From assembly GCA_030813035.1 (NCBI GenBank), contig JAUSTV010000003.1: a DNA stretch of 64,000 nt; one strand, 5' to 3'. A model generated the notes under the pieces. The model made no database searches, was not told where the DNA came from, and was given only the letters and a program-made list of their open reading frames with translations. Made by a program: the position numbers and the translations under genes. This DNA is from Bacillus_BA fengqiuensis (GTDB lineage Bacteria > Bacillota > Bacilli > Bacillales > Bacillaceae_H). Positions 36,236 to 43,579 of this stretch are shown here, one piece after another; the first letter of the stretch is position 1, and every line of letters starts with the position of its first letter.

Positions 36236-36242
36236 AGTTTGG

Positions 36243-36380
36243 CTTTTCTTGTTGTCCAGCTGCAGCGCCCAGCCCCTCGAGTCGCTACAGCTTTTATTCC
36301 GAAGGCAAAGAACGCCTTCGCTATAAAAGCTTCTAGCGCTTGTCGGGGCTAAACGGGCGCTTTCGCTTTTCTTGTTGTCC
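36243..36380 (+). repeat. Palindromic dispersed repeat (family 2a)
   Basis: Flanked by CTTTTCTTGTTGTCCAGCTG on both sides. Inside, AGCGCCCAGCCCCTCGAG pairs imperfectly with a downstream GCGCTTGTCGGGGCT, and a CGAAGGC-AAAGAAC-GCCTTCG hairpin forms the tip. Non-coding. It resembles large imperfect-palindrome repeats common in intergenic regions of Bacillus genomes. Confidence 0.65.
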
Positions 36381-36561
36381 AGCTGCGGCTCCTAACCTTT
36401 CGGCCGTTTCACTTCTGTCCATGAAACCAAAGAGCGGTTTCGTGGAAAGAAGTTCCGAAGTACAGGATGTACAAGTGCAGCCGTTGCTCACAGGACGTGA
36501 GCGTTCTTAGGGTGCCAACGTCTCTCAAGGTTGAACAGTCACCTCCGCTTTTCTTGTTTAC
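36367..36561 (+). repeat. Dispersed repeat family 2b with AGGAN-loop hairpins
   Basis: Starts at the shared CTTTTCTTGTTGTCCAGCTG boundary and ends CACCTCCGCTTTTCTTGTT. Contains a CCATGAAACC/GGTTTCGTGG stem with loop AAAGAGC, GTAC-AGGAT-GTAC (36460-36472) and GCTCAC-AGGAC-GTGAGC (36486-36502). Related copy at 26761-26937 and a remnant at 3851-3877. Confidence 0.7.
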
Positions 36562-36622
36562 TCCTTCCTTTTTCAATGATAGAGTTATGGAGAAGTATGT
36601 ATTGATTGAAGGAGGATTTTTG

Positions 36623-37012
36623 ATGATACAGCGTTTTATTGAGCTTGGAGAAGGCTATTCCGACATATACGAGCTTTTGGAACTCGCCAAAAGCAACAAG
36701 CATCGCCTCGCTCATTTAATCATGCTCCGCACAACAAAAGAAGGGCGGGCAACCGCTTCATTTGTCGTCGTGCTTCATCCGACATCTGAAGGAGATTTTC
36801 AACCATTATATATATGCCGTGAAGGAATTACATACACACCCGAAAAGCCGAGCAAACGAATGGAGCTGTTCGAACAGCTGGCGGAAGAACTGAATAAAAA
36901 AATTATTGCTCTTGATGTAAAGCCCTCTACTGTTTATGCGGAGCGAGAGCTTTACTATCAGCACTTAATCGGAATTCTCCGCATGAACCGATACATTCCG
37001 TTCATGCAATAA
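36623..37012 (+). CDS. Conserved Bacillus protein of unknown function (DUF7147-like)
   Basis: A soluble protein of 129 aa starting MIQRFIELGEGYSDIYELLELAK, with the conserved HRLAHLIMLRTTKEGRATASFVVVLHPT core. Homologues sit near ylbG in many Bacillus and are sometimes mislabelled methylthioribose kinase; nothing in the sequence supports a kinase. The frame opens at 36467, but that part is repeat sequence. The ATG at 36623 has GGAGG about eight bases upstream. It is on the plus strand between two minus-strand genes, so it is transcribed separately. Confidence 0.85.
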   Translation: MIQRFIELGEGYSDIYELLELAKSNKHRLAHLIMLRTTKEGRATASFVVVLHPTSEGDFQPLYICREGITYTPEKPSKRMELFEQLAEELNKKIIALDVKPSTVYAERELYYQHLIGILRMNRYIPFMQ

Positions 37013-37016
37013 ATAT

Positions 37017-37048
37017 AAAAGGAGGACAGATTGATCCGTCCTCCTTTT
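37017..37048. terminator. Bidirectional terminator between the DUF7147-like gene and ylbG
   Basis: AAAAGGAGGAC and GTCCTCCTTTT stem, followed by TATATTTAT on the plus strand; A-rich on the other flank. Confidence 0.75.
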
Positions 37049-37052
37049 ATAT

Positions 37053-37328
37053 TTATATCCCTAATTTATAATCATATTCTTTCGCCTTATCGGGTTTGGA
37101 ATTTTCATACTCCGTTTTCAAATATGGCTTATAAGAAGGCTTGACATCTTTTACAAAGGGCAGCGATTGAAGCTTTTTCATGACCGCTTCTGCATCATCC
37201 AGATTCACATACAATACTGCATATTTTAAATCTCTTGATACATAATGAACATTCCCGTACCTTCTCAATCCTTTTGCTTGCTTTACAGAATGTATATAAA
37301 CAATTAACCCTTGCCGTTCCACAAACAT
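37053..37328 (-). CDS. ylbG: DUF2129 family protein YlbG
   Basis: A 91-residue conserved Bacillales protein of unknown function. N-terminal GLIVYIHSVKQAKGLRRYGNVHYVSRDLKYAVLYVN, then KVKPSYKPYLKTE-like KPSYKPYLKTEYE. AAGGGG lies before the ATG. It accompanies ylbF (ricF) in most Bacillus. A separate 260-bp spacer divides them here. Confidence 0.9.
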   Translation of the reverse strand: MFVERQGLIVYIHSVKQAKGLRRYGNVHYVSRDLKYAVLYVNLDDAEAVMKKLQSLPFVKDVKPSYKPYLKTEYENSKPDKAKEYDYKLGI

Positions 37329-37418
37329 AAATATTCCCCTTTAATCTCACTTTATAACAGTCTAGCACACCCAATTTATGTATGGCAATGACCATTCGAT
37401 CCACAGTATGGTAAAGTA

Positions 37419-37456
37419 ATTTTCAATCAGCGGGGGATCTTCTCCCCCCACTGATG
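37419..37456 (-). repeat. TTTAT-type right-end hairpin upstream of ylbG
   Basis: Minus strand: AACTAACCATCAGTGGGGGG, loop, CCCCCGCTGATTG. Its AACTAACCATC start and hairpin are shared with the element at 31131-31186. Probably a solo or decayed end of that family. Confidence 0.45.
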
Positions 37457-37586
37457 GTTAGTTAAACTTTATCTCATTTTTTGGTTTATCGACATCGCGT
37501 TTACGTATCGAAGAAGAAGATGTTTTGTTGCGGCAATGAATGCAGTGAGTGCATCACGTTCGAGTTAAGAAGGCAATCTCGCCTTC

Positions 37587-38036
37587 TTACTTCGTGCTGC
37601 ATCCACAGCTTCCACCCGATCCGCAGCCTCCTCCACAGCTCGACAGTGAATCAAAAAACGGATTTCCAGTCGGTACTTTAACATACTCCGAAACAGATTT
37701 ACCAATTAGTACACTGATTTCATCGAGCAGCTTTTGCAGTTCGTTTTCCGCCTTTTTAAAAACGGCTACTGTCGCATTCAAGTCTACCTCACGCTTTAAC
37801 TGACGAATTCCCTTCGTCACGGCATCGTGATCGGGATGATATTTACCAAAACGCTGAGCCTCTTCATATCGTTCTTTCATATGAACGAACTGAGAAATCA
37901 ACATTTGCGCTTCTTTGTCTTGCTTTAATCTATTTAAACTTTGACGGTAATGAACCGCGGCTTCTGATTGAACCACCATTTGAGCAATCATCTCCGCTTC
38001 GTCAAGCAATTGAACCAATTCTAATGTTGCGAGCAT
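37587..38036 (-). CDS. ricF: RicF (YlbF), subunit of the RicAFT complex
   Basis: Member of the YlbF/YmcA family. With RicA and RicT it carries [4Fe-4S] clusters, directs RNase Y maturation of mRNAs, and is needed for competence, biofilm and sporulation in B. subtilis. 149 aa of largely helical sequence. The C-terminus is Cys-rich (SSCGGGCGSGGSCGCSTK), consistent with cluster binding. SD AGGAGG lies well upstream of the ATG (about 13 bases). Confidence 0.93.
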   Translation of the reverse strand: MLATLELVQLLDEAEMIAQMVVQSEAAVHYRQSLNRLKQDKEAQMLISQFVHMKERYEEAQRFGKYHPDHDAVTKGIRQLKREVDLNATVAVFKKAENELQKLLDEISVLIGKSVSEYVKVPTGNPFFDSLSSCGGGCGSGGSCGCSTK

Positions 38037-38123
38037 AAAAGATGCTTCACCTCCTATTTCATTCTACCACGAAATAAGCCAAGATGAAAAATTTATCCCT
38101 CATTAAAGCGTTACGGCATACAG

Positions 38124-38157
38124 AGAGGGGGAGCAGCCTTTTGGCTGCCCCCCCCTC
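38124..38157 (-). terminator. GC-rich hairpin between the lipoprotein gene and ricF
   Basis: GAGGGGG(A)GCAGCC, TTTT loop, GGCTGCCCCCC. It begins six bases after the lipoprotein stop and probably terminates that gene. Confidence 0.6.
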
Positions 38158-38162
38158 CTTCG

Positions 38163-38594
38163 TTAGACGTTCACTTCAAATGTTTCGCTTATCCCATAGC
38201 TTTCTTTCTTATTTTTCATCAATTCCAGCTTGATGGTATGTTTACCCACCGGAAGATTTTTAATAATAAAAGCAGCTTGTGAAACGACATTCAATCTCTT
38301 TCCGTCCACATAGAGCTGTAAATAACCTTTCCCATCCTGGTCGTTTCGTTCTGAGGCGCTAAAAGAAAAATCATTGATGATACACTCCACATATACGTTT
38401 TGGCCTTTTACATGCTGATGAACAATCATCGATCGTTTTAGCGACGTTTTCAGCGTCTCTACCGCCTCTTTCCCCGCCCTCACGACGATATTCATAGGTA
38501 CAACATCTACTTTTGTTTCAGGTTTTGGTTTATCGTTGCTGCAGCCCCCGGTCAGAAGCGCTGCTGCTATACAGATAGAAACGGCAATACGCAA
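38163..38594 (-). CDS. Putative lipoprotein of unknown function
   Basis: A 143-residue protein with a type II signal peptide and lipobox LTGGC (Cys about residue 18). The mature part looks like a small beta-sandwich: it ends with INDFSFSASE..., GYLQLYVDGKRLNVV and LPVGKHTIKLELMKN, a pattern seen in cupredoxin-like or Ig-like extracellular domains. I do not recognise a named homologue, and the standard B. subtilis order (ylbD-ylbE-ylbF) has no gene here. The start is TTG, seven bases after GGAGTG. Confidence 0.7.
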   Translation of the reverse strand: MRIAVSICIAAALLTGGCSNDKPKPETKVDVVPMNIVVRAGKEAVETLKTSLKRSMIVHQHVKGQNVYVECIINDFSFSASERNDQDGKGYLQLYVDGKRLNVVSQAAFIIKNLPVGKHTIKLELMKNKKESYGISETFEVNV

Positions 38595-38664
38595 ACACCA
38601 TCACTCCTTTAAGCATAGTGTTTGCTAATTCCATTCTTTTTATCAGTCCAACATTTACGATGGA

Positions 38665-38904
38665 CTAACCTTGATTTTTCATAGCCTGGTACATATGCAG
38701 CATCATATTGGCCATTTCAACCGAGGTTGTGAACTTTTCAACCTTATGCGGAATCGTTTGCTTAAAATAGTTCATGGAAGCGAGCTCAAATTGTTCCAAA
38801 TCATCCGGATTTCTTGTTAATTTACGATACCAGATTGGTTGTTCTCTCAAGAACTGGATTAATTTCGGCTTAGACTGCAAATATTCATATACGTTTTTTC
38901 GCAT
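38665..38904 (-). CDS. ylbE: YlbE-like protein
   Basis: A 79-residue protein matching YlbE: MRKNVYEYLQSKPKLIQFLREQ-type start, IWYRKLTRNPDDL, and VEMANMMLHMYQAM. Function unknown. It is 15 bases downstream of ylbD with GGCGGGAG as SD, so the two form an operon. Confidence 0.9.
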   Translation of the reverse strand: MRKNVYEYLQSKPKLIQFLREQPIWYRKLTRNPDDLEQFELASMNYFKQTIPHKVEKFTTSVEMANMMLHMYQAMKNQG

Positions 38905-38919
38905 ACTCTCCCGCCTGCC

Positions 38920-39324
38920 CTAATCTTTTCTAAATCCAAATGGATGTTGGGGAGCTGACGGACCAGCCCCGCCCGAAGGCTTATTTGGCTGAAATTGCTG
39001 AATCACTTGCTGAATGTTGGCGATTGCCGAGTTGACATTGGAAATATGATGCTGCATTTCATTCATATCCATCTTTTTTAGTGACTGCATGAGTTTTGTT
39101 AAAAAATCATTTTTTTCTTCCTTTTGCTCTTCCTTTGAACCCTCTTCCGCGTCTCGATACTGCTTCCAACCTTCATCCTCTTCTCCAAACAAATACCAGT
39201 CCTCATAAAGTTCCTGCCATGTTTTTCGCTCTGCCCGAACTTCTTTGACGAGTCTCGGATGCTTTTTGACAAACTCCTTAAATTGGTCAATGGACGGATG
39301 CAGGTCTTTTTTTGTTTTTCCCAC
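38920..39324 (-). CDS. ylbD: YlbD-like putative spore coat protein
   Basis: A 134-residue hydrophilic protein: HPSIDQFKEFVKKHPRLVKEVR at the start, TWQELYEDWYLFGEEDEGW in the middle, and a Gln/Pro/Gly-rich C-terminus. It matches YlbD, annotated as a coat protein from homology; this is weak evidence for location. The start is GTG, seven bases after GAGGTG. It is the last ylb gene before an order break: DUF1405 and qcr follow 44 bases upstream instead of ylbC. Confidence 0.88.
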   Translation of the reverse strand: MGKTKKDLHPSIDQFKEFVKKHPRLVKEVRAERKTWQELYEDWYLFGEEDEGWKQYRDAEEGSKEEQKEEKNDFLTKLMQSLKKMDMNEMQHHISNVNSAIANIQQVIQQFQPNKPSGGAGPSAPQHPFGFRKD

Positions 39325-39368
39325 CGTTACTCACCTCGTATGTCATTAGCCTACTATATTGTAGGCGA

Positions 39369-39959
39369 TTAACGGGAAGGTGTGCGCCCATTTTTATGCA
39401 GGCATAAAAAATAAGCCAAAAGAAGGGAAAGAACACTAAGCCAAAATGTAAAATAACCGATTTGCGGCATATAATCATTTAACATACTATAATGAGGCAT
39501 CATAAAAAAAACATAATCGATTACATCATTATGTAACGTCCAAATCCCTGTCAGCAAGAGATGAATCGGTTTAATTTTATAAAACGGAGCATAAAGAATG
39601 CCTTGAACGGCCATTCCAAGGTGGGAAAGAATTAACATTAAGGCGATAGGGTCTAACACTCCCGTTACGACGTATACCAATAAATTCATCACAACAGCCC
39701 ATATGCCATATTTAAATAACGTCACGATGGCCAACGCTTCAAATAATGGGAAATTCCGTTTTATTAAAAATCCGATCAGCACAACAACAAAAAAGAGGCT
39801 GGCCGTTGGACTATCCGGAACAAAAGCCAAAAATTTAGGGGGAGTATCAGCCAACTGGCTCCCGTACCAAATGTATCCATATATTGTACCTAATACGTTC
39901 ACGATGAGCATGAAAGATAAAAACCGTTTATCTTTTAATATGTATTTCAACCAATACAA
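39369..39959 (-). CDS. ypjA: DUF1405 family membrane protein (YpjA)
   Basis: A 196-residue polytopic protein with about six hydrophobic helices and the family stretch TGIWTLHNDVIDYVFFMMPHY. Function unknown. In B. subtilis ypjA follows qcrC, as here. The start is TTG after GAGGG. Its downstream neighbour in B. subtilis is ypjB; here it is ylbD. Confidence 0.88.
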   Translation of the reverse strand: MYWLKYILKDKRFLSFMLIVNVLGTIYGYIWYGSQLADTPPKFLAFVPDSPTASLFFVVVLIGFLIKRNFPLFEALAIVTLFKYGIWAVVMNLLVYVVTGVLDPIALMLILSHLGMAVQGILYAPFYKIKPIHLLLTGIWTLHNDVIDYVFFMMPHYSMLNDYMPQIGYFTFWLSVLSLLLAYFLCLHKNGRTPSR

Positions 39960-40134
39960 GTATATCCCTCGCTTTCAGCACATATCTTTCTTTATTAAAG
40001 ATATATCTGCTCGTTAAGAAATCGTTCATAACGATTGTTCATTCACTTTCTCCAATTGTTATACACCATTATCCATCACTTTAACCCTCTTCTTTTCAGC
40101 TTTGGCTAGGGTTTTATTTTAGAATGCACAATAG

Positions 40135-40164
40135 AAACCCCCTGCCAATAAAAGCAGAGGGTTT
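40135..40164 (-). terminator. Terminator of qcrABC
   Basis: AAACCCTCTGC, loop, GCAGGGGGTTT on the minus strand, 10 bases after the qcrC stop. Confidence 0.75.
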
Positions 40165-40173
40165 GAATACGCT

Positions 40174-40944
40174 TTACTCTTGTTTTCCAACATTCGCAAT
40201 AAATTCTGATAACGTTTTTAACTCTTCATCCGTTCCTTTGAAGATACCGGCTGGCATGTTGCCTTGACCATTTTTCGCCACATTGGCGATTTCTTCCGGC
40301 GAAAGCTCAACTTCCGTTAAAGCCGGTGCTGCCGGACCTCCTTGAAGGTTTTCACCATGACACGTTAAGCATGTTTGCTTTTCCATGATTTTGTAGCCGT
40401 CAGCTTCTTTATCAATTGCTACTTCTTTCACGATTTTCCCTTGGGCTTTTGCTGCTTCCCAGTCATGGTTGACAACAGACTCCCAAGTTAAGTAGAAAAT
40501 AGAAGCGATTGCCAAAAGCATGAATCCTGTCGCAAGCGGGCGCTTGGAAGGACGGCGTTCAGGACCACGGTCAATGAACGGAGCCAACAGCAATGCACCA
40601 AACGCGATACCAGGCATGATGAATGCGCCGATTACGTTATATGGACCAGATGCATATGAATATTTTAATAGTTGGTACAAGAATAAGAAATACCAGTCTG
40701 GTAATGGAATATATCCTGTATCAGTAGGATCAGCGATACGCTCCAGCGGTGATGGATGGGCTACTGTCAAACATAAGTAGCCGACTAAGAATACTGCACC
40801 CACCATCCATTCTTTCAACAAGAAGTTCGGCCAGAAAGCTTCTGTCTTCCCTGGATATTCAGAGTAATCTTTCGGAATATTCGGTTTTCTTTCCACTGGC
40901 ACACGCGAATCTCCGACAAATTTCATCCCTTTGCCACGATGCAT
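40174..40944 (-). CDS. qcrC: Menaquinol:cytochrome c reductase cytochrome b/c subunit
   Basis: A 256-residue fusion of a subunit-IV-like membrane part (three to four helices; PLPDWYFLFLYQLLKY is the Qo-side PDWY motif) with a C-terminal cytochrome c domain carrying a single CLTCH haem site near residue 197 and a likely Met ligand in GNMPAGIF. This fusion is characteristic of the Bacillus bc complex. AAAGGAGG precedes the ATG. Third gene of the qcrABC operon. Confidence 0.97.
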   Translation of the reverse strand: MHRGKGMKFVGDSRVPVERKPNIPKDYSEYPGKTEAFWPNFLLKEWMVGAVFLVGYLCLTVAHPSPLERIADPTDTGYIPLPDWYFLFLYQLLKYSYASGPYNVIGAFIMPGIAFGALLLAPFIDRGPERRPSKRPLATGFMLLAIASIFYLTWESVVNHDWEAAKAQGKIVKEVAIDKEADGYKIMEKQTCLTCHGENLQGGPAAPALTEVELSPEEIANVAKNGQGNMPAGIFKGTDEELKTLSEFIANVGKQE

Positions 40945-41011
40945 TCCTCTTCCCCCTCCTTTTGTTGTAGAGTATTACGGCCTTCATTGCCTATTTTAGA
41001 ACAACTCCATT

Positions 41012-41686
41012 TTATAGCGGACCAGAAATACCTTGCTTACGAATCATTAAAAAGTGTGCTCCCATTAAACCAAGCAGCGCGCCCGGCAAGAAGAAGACAT
41101 GGATCGCAAAGAAACGAGTCAATGTTTGCGCACCAACGATTTCCGGATGACCCGCTAACAACGTTTTTACTTGCACACCAATCAATGGTGTAGCTTCTGC
41201 GATTTGCAAACCTACTTTTGTCGCGAATAACGCTTTCATATCCCAAGGTAAAAGATACCCAGTGAAACCTAAACCTAGCATAACGAAGAAAATAAGAACA
41301 CCGACTACCCAGTTTAACTCACGAGGTTTTTTATATGCACCTTGGAAAAACACGCGAAGTGTATGTAGAAACATCATAACGATAACTAAACTCGCTCCCC
41401 AGTGATGCATGCCGCGTACAATTTGTCCGAAAGCGACTTCATTTTGAAGGTAATAAACAGATTCCCAGGCATTTTTAATATCAGGCACATAATACATCGT
41501 TAAAAACATACCCGATAAAATCTGAATGACTGTTACGAAAAACGTTAAACCGCCGAAACAGTAAACAAATGCCGAAAAATGGTGAGCCGGGTTCACGTGT
41601 TCAGGCACTTCATGGTCAGCAATATCGCGCCATAAAGGCGTAATATCCAGACGCTCGTCCACCCAGTCATAAATTTTATTTAACAT
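41012..41686 (-). CDS. qcrB: Menaquinol:cytochrome c reductase cytochrome b subunit
   Basis: A 224-residue cytochrome b6-type protein with four helices. Paired His ligands are visible in MHHWGASLVIVMMFLHTLRVFF and later in FFAIHVFFLPGALLGLMGAHF. N-terminal DWVDERLDITPLWRDIADHEVPEHVNP is typical. The start ATG follows the qcrA stop by four bases, with GGAGGGG upstream inside qcrA. Confidence 0.97.
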   Translation of the reverse strand: MLNKIYDWVDERLDITPLWRDIADHEVPEHVNPAHHFSAFVYCFGGLTFFVTVIQILSGMFLTMYYVPDIKNAWESVYYLQNEVAFGQIVRGMHHWGASLVIVMMFLHTLRVFFQGAYKKPRELNWVVGVLIFFVMLGLGFTGYLLPWDMKALFATKVGLQIAEATPLIGVQVKTLLAGHPEIVGAQTLTRFFAIHVFFLPGALLGLMGAHFLMIRKQGISGPL

Positions 41687-41690
41687 GTGA

Positions 41691-42200
41691 TTACGCCCCT
41701 CCTTTTGGCTTCGCTTTGCCTAAATATAAAGTACCATCTTTTACTTTCTGTACATAAACATCAAGTGGTGAAATCGGCGGCGTGCCCGGCACGTTTTTAC
41801 CGTTCTTTTCGTAAAGACCGCCATGACAAGGACAGTAAAAATGATTTGGTTTAGCCTTGTCGCCATTCCAGTTCACCGTACAGCCAAGATGCTTACATAC
41901 GGGCGATAATGCAACAATTTCCCCTTTGTCATCCTTGTAAACCCAGGCAGATCTCGGTTCCTCTGACTCGTACCAAGCATCAACCTGATCGACTTTAAAG
42001 TCGAAGCGTTGTGGTTCATTTGTGATGTCTTTGACTTGTGTAACCGCAACCAAATCTTGTTCTGCTGTTGGGCGTAACACAGGGTCTAAGGCAAAACGAA
42101 CCATCGGCATTAGCATCCCTGCAGCCATGAATCCACCAACACCAGTTAGGGTATAGTTCAAAAATTGTCTTCTTGATACCCGATGTTTTTTCTCGCTCAT
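41691..42200 (-). CDS. qcrA: Menaquinol:cytochrome c reductase Rieske iron-sulfur subunit
   Basis: 169 aa. A twin-arginine signal (SRRQFLNYT) directs export of the folded protein. The Rieske [2Fe-2S] ligands are in CKHLGC and CPCHGG. The ATG at 42200 follows AGGGGGG; the longer frame from 42233 is not needed. First gene of the operon, with a well-matched promoter at 42272-42300. Confidence 0.97.
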   Translation of the reverse strand: MSEKKHRVSRRQFLNYTLTGVGGFMAAGMLMPMVRFALDPVLRPTAEQDLVAVTQVKDITNEPQRFDFKVDQVDAWYESEEPRSAWVYKDDKGEIVALSPVCKHLGCTVNWNGDKAKPNHFYCPCHGGLYEKNGKNVPGTPPISPLDVYVQKVKDGTLYLGKAKPKGGA

Positions 42201-42271
42201 GCTTTTCCCCCCTCTATCAAAAGTTGAGTCCATCTGGACACACCATGAACATATAAAACTAGGACATTCTC

Positions 42272-42300
42272 ATGATATATCAATATTTAATCAAGGTCAA
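42272..42300 (-). promoter_or_regulatory. Sigma-A promoter of qcrABC
   Basis: TTGACC (42300-42295), 17 bases, TATCAT (42277-42272) on the minus strand, 72 bases before the qcrA ATG. Confidence 0.7.
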
Positions 42301-42400
42301 TACGGTCATTTGGTTTAAACTTGGCAAACATGTGTATTTTTCTATTTTTATCATTTTTTTACATTTATTCATATGAAAGTATTTACATTTTCCTAATATT

Positions 42401-42859
42401 TTACACTTGCCATTTTTCAATGAATACAGGAATAAGCTGCTTCACTTGCTCTTGAACGATTTGCCGTTTATATTCATCATCCAAATTTTCCAGCGGAAGG
42501 GCAGGCAGCCATAACAGCGTGCTTTGCAGTTCCTCTTCTACTTTTCTCCACTCACTATCGCTTGTCATGAGAAAAACATGAGTGAACCCCTGCTCGCGCA
42601 AATGACCCGTCCATTTGGCAACTTCATTTTTATAGTCTTGTACATCCTTGCTTTGTAAATAAGCGAAAGGGGGAAGCAGCATGAGCCTTCCTTTGAATTG
42701 ACGCTCCATCTCCCCGGTAAGAGCGGAAATATACTCGGCCATTGCAGCGGCTGTTTTGACATTCTCTTTAAAATTAAGAGGAATCATCGGAATCAAAGCC
42801 GTGTCGACATAATCTCTTTCCTTTAAAAACATATCCACATCTTTTGTCATCCACTTCAT
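42401..42859 (-). CDS. ypiF: DUF2487 family protein (YpiF)
   Basis: A 152-residue soluble protein. MKWMTKDVDMFLKERDYVDTALIPM-type start and LPPFAYLQSKD match DUF2487/YpiF. Function unknown. The ATG at 42859 follows GAGGTGG; the GTG at 42868 overlaps the SD. Conserved neighbour of ypiB and qcrA in Bacillus. Confidence 0.88.
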   Translation of the reverse strand: MKWMTKDVDMFLKERDYVDTALIPMIPLNFKENVKTAAAMAEYISALTGEMERQFKGRLMLLPPFAYLQSKDVQDYKNEVAKWTGHLREQGFTHVFLMTSDSEWRKVEEELQSTLLWLPALPLENLDDEYKRQIVQEQVKQLIPVFIEKWQV

Positions 42860-42911
42860 ATGCGCCACCTCATTTTAAATTGTACGTATGTACCATACCA
42901 CAAATTTCTTC

Positions 42912-42946
42912 CAAAAAGAAGGAGAGACCCCTTCAGGCCTCTCCTT
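42912..42946 (-). terminator. Terminator of ypiA-ypiB
   Basis: AAGGAGAGGCC, loop, GGTCTCTCCTT then CTTTTTGG on the minus strand, directly after the ypiB stop. Confidence 0.8.
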
Positions 42947-42948
42947 GA

Positions 42949-43497
42949 TCATGACATATGATAATGTTTATTCAAATAATCTGTCAGCCGCTTAAATTCT
43001 TCCTCATCATGATTATCCAGGGCCTCATCAATAAGTTCCATGATTTTGGAGCGTTGAAAAGAAAGGATGGATTCCTCGAGCACCTTTTCTGCCAATACAC
43101 GGTCTTTCTCGTTTGTCTGCATATTTTTAGGCATATACGGGTTCTCTTCCAGTACCGCTACATATTGAGGAGATAAATAAGAAGATCGGAAATTCAACTG
43201 AATGTAAATATCCTCATCTCTGTTTAAGCGGATGTCATGAAAAGATTTCTCTGCATCGGTTGTCATGATGTTTTCCTTGTAAAAACGAAACGGCGGGTCG
43301 TCTACACAATGCGTAGACATAATCATTCCTCTTGGACAAAATTGCGCTTGCTCAACGAAATGCACTTTTTTCATCAGTTGGTCATGACTCATTAAATAGT
43401 TTAAAATCCATACACATTCACGACGCTTCAATTGATAATTCGTTAAAAACCAGCGAACAAATTCTTTTTTCTCGTTGACAGAAACAGGGGTGGCCAT
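42949..43497 (-). CDS. ypiB: UPF0302 family protein YpiB
   Basis: A 182-residue helical protein: VSVNEKKEFVRWFLTNYQLKRRECVWILNYLMSH and the MVEQAQFCPRGM-like region with VEQAQFCPRGMIMS. Family conserved in Bacillales; function unknown. GAGGAGGG precedes the ATG. It follows ypiA and is terminated by the hairpin at 42912-42946. Confidence 0.9.
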   Translation of the reverse strand: MATPVSVNEKKEFVRWFLTNYQLKRRECVWILNYLMSHDQLMKKVHFVEQAQFCPRGMIMSTHCVDDPPFRFYKENIMTTDAEKSFHDIRLNRDEDIYIQLNFRSSYLSPQYVAVLEENPYMPKNMQTNEKDRVLAEKVLEESILSFQRSKIMELIDEALDNHDEEEFKRLTDYLNKHYHMS

Positions 43498-43579
43498 CTC
43501 TACTTCCCTCCTCTGTTTTTTAATATCTTTTAAAAATACATATTCAACATACGTGAAAAGAAATCCTTTGAACTATTGT

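Noticed and set aside
36467..36622. N-terminal extension of the gene at 36623 containing two CxxC-like pairs
   Set aside because: The stretch is repeat family 2 sequence with no SD; the ATG at 36623 has GGAGG upstream.
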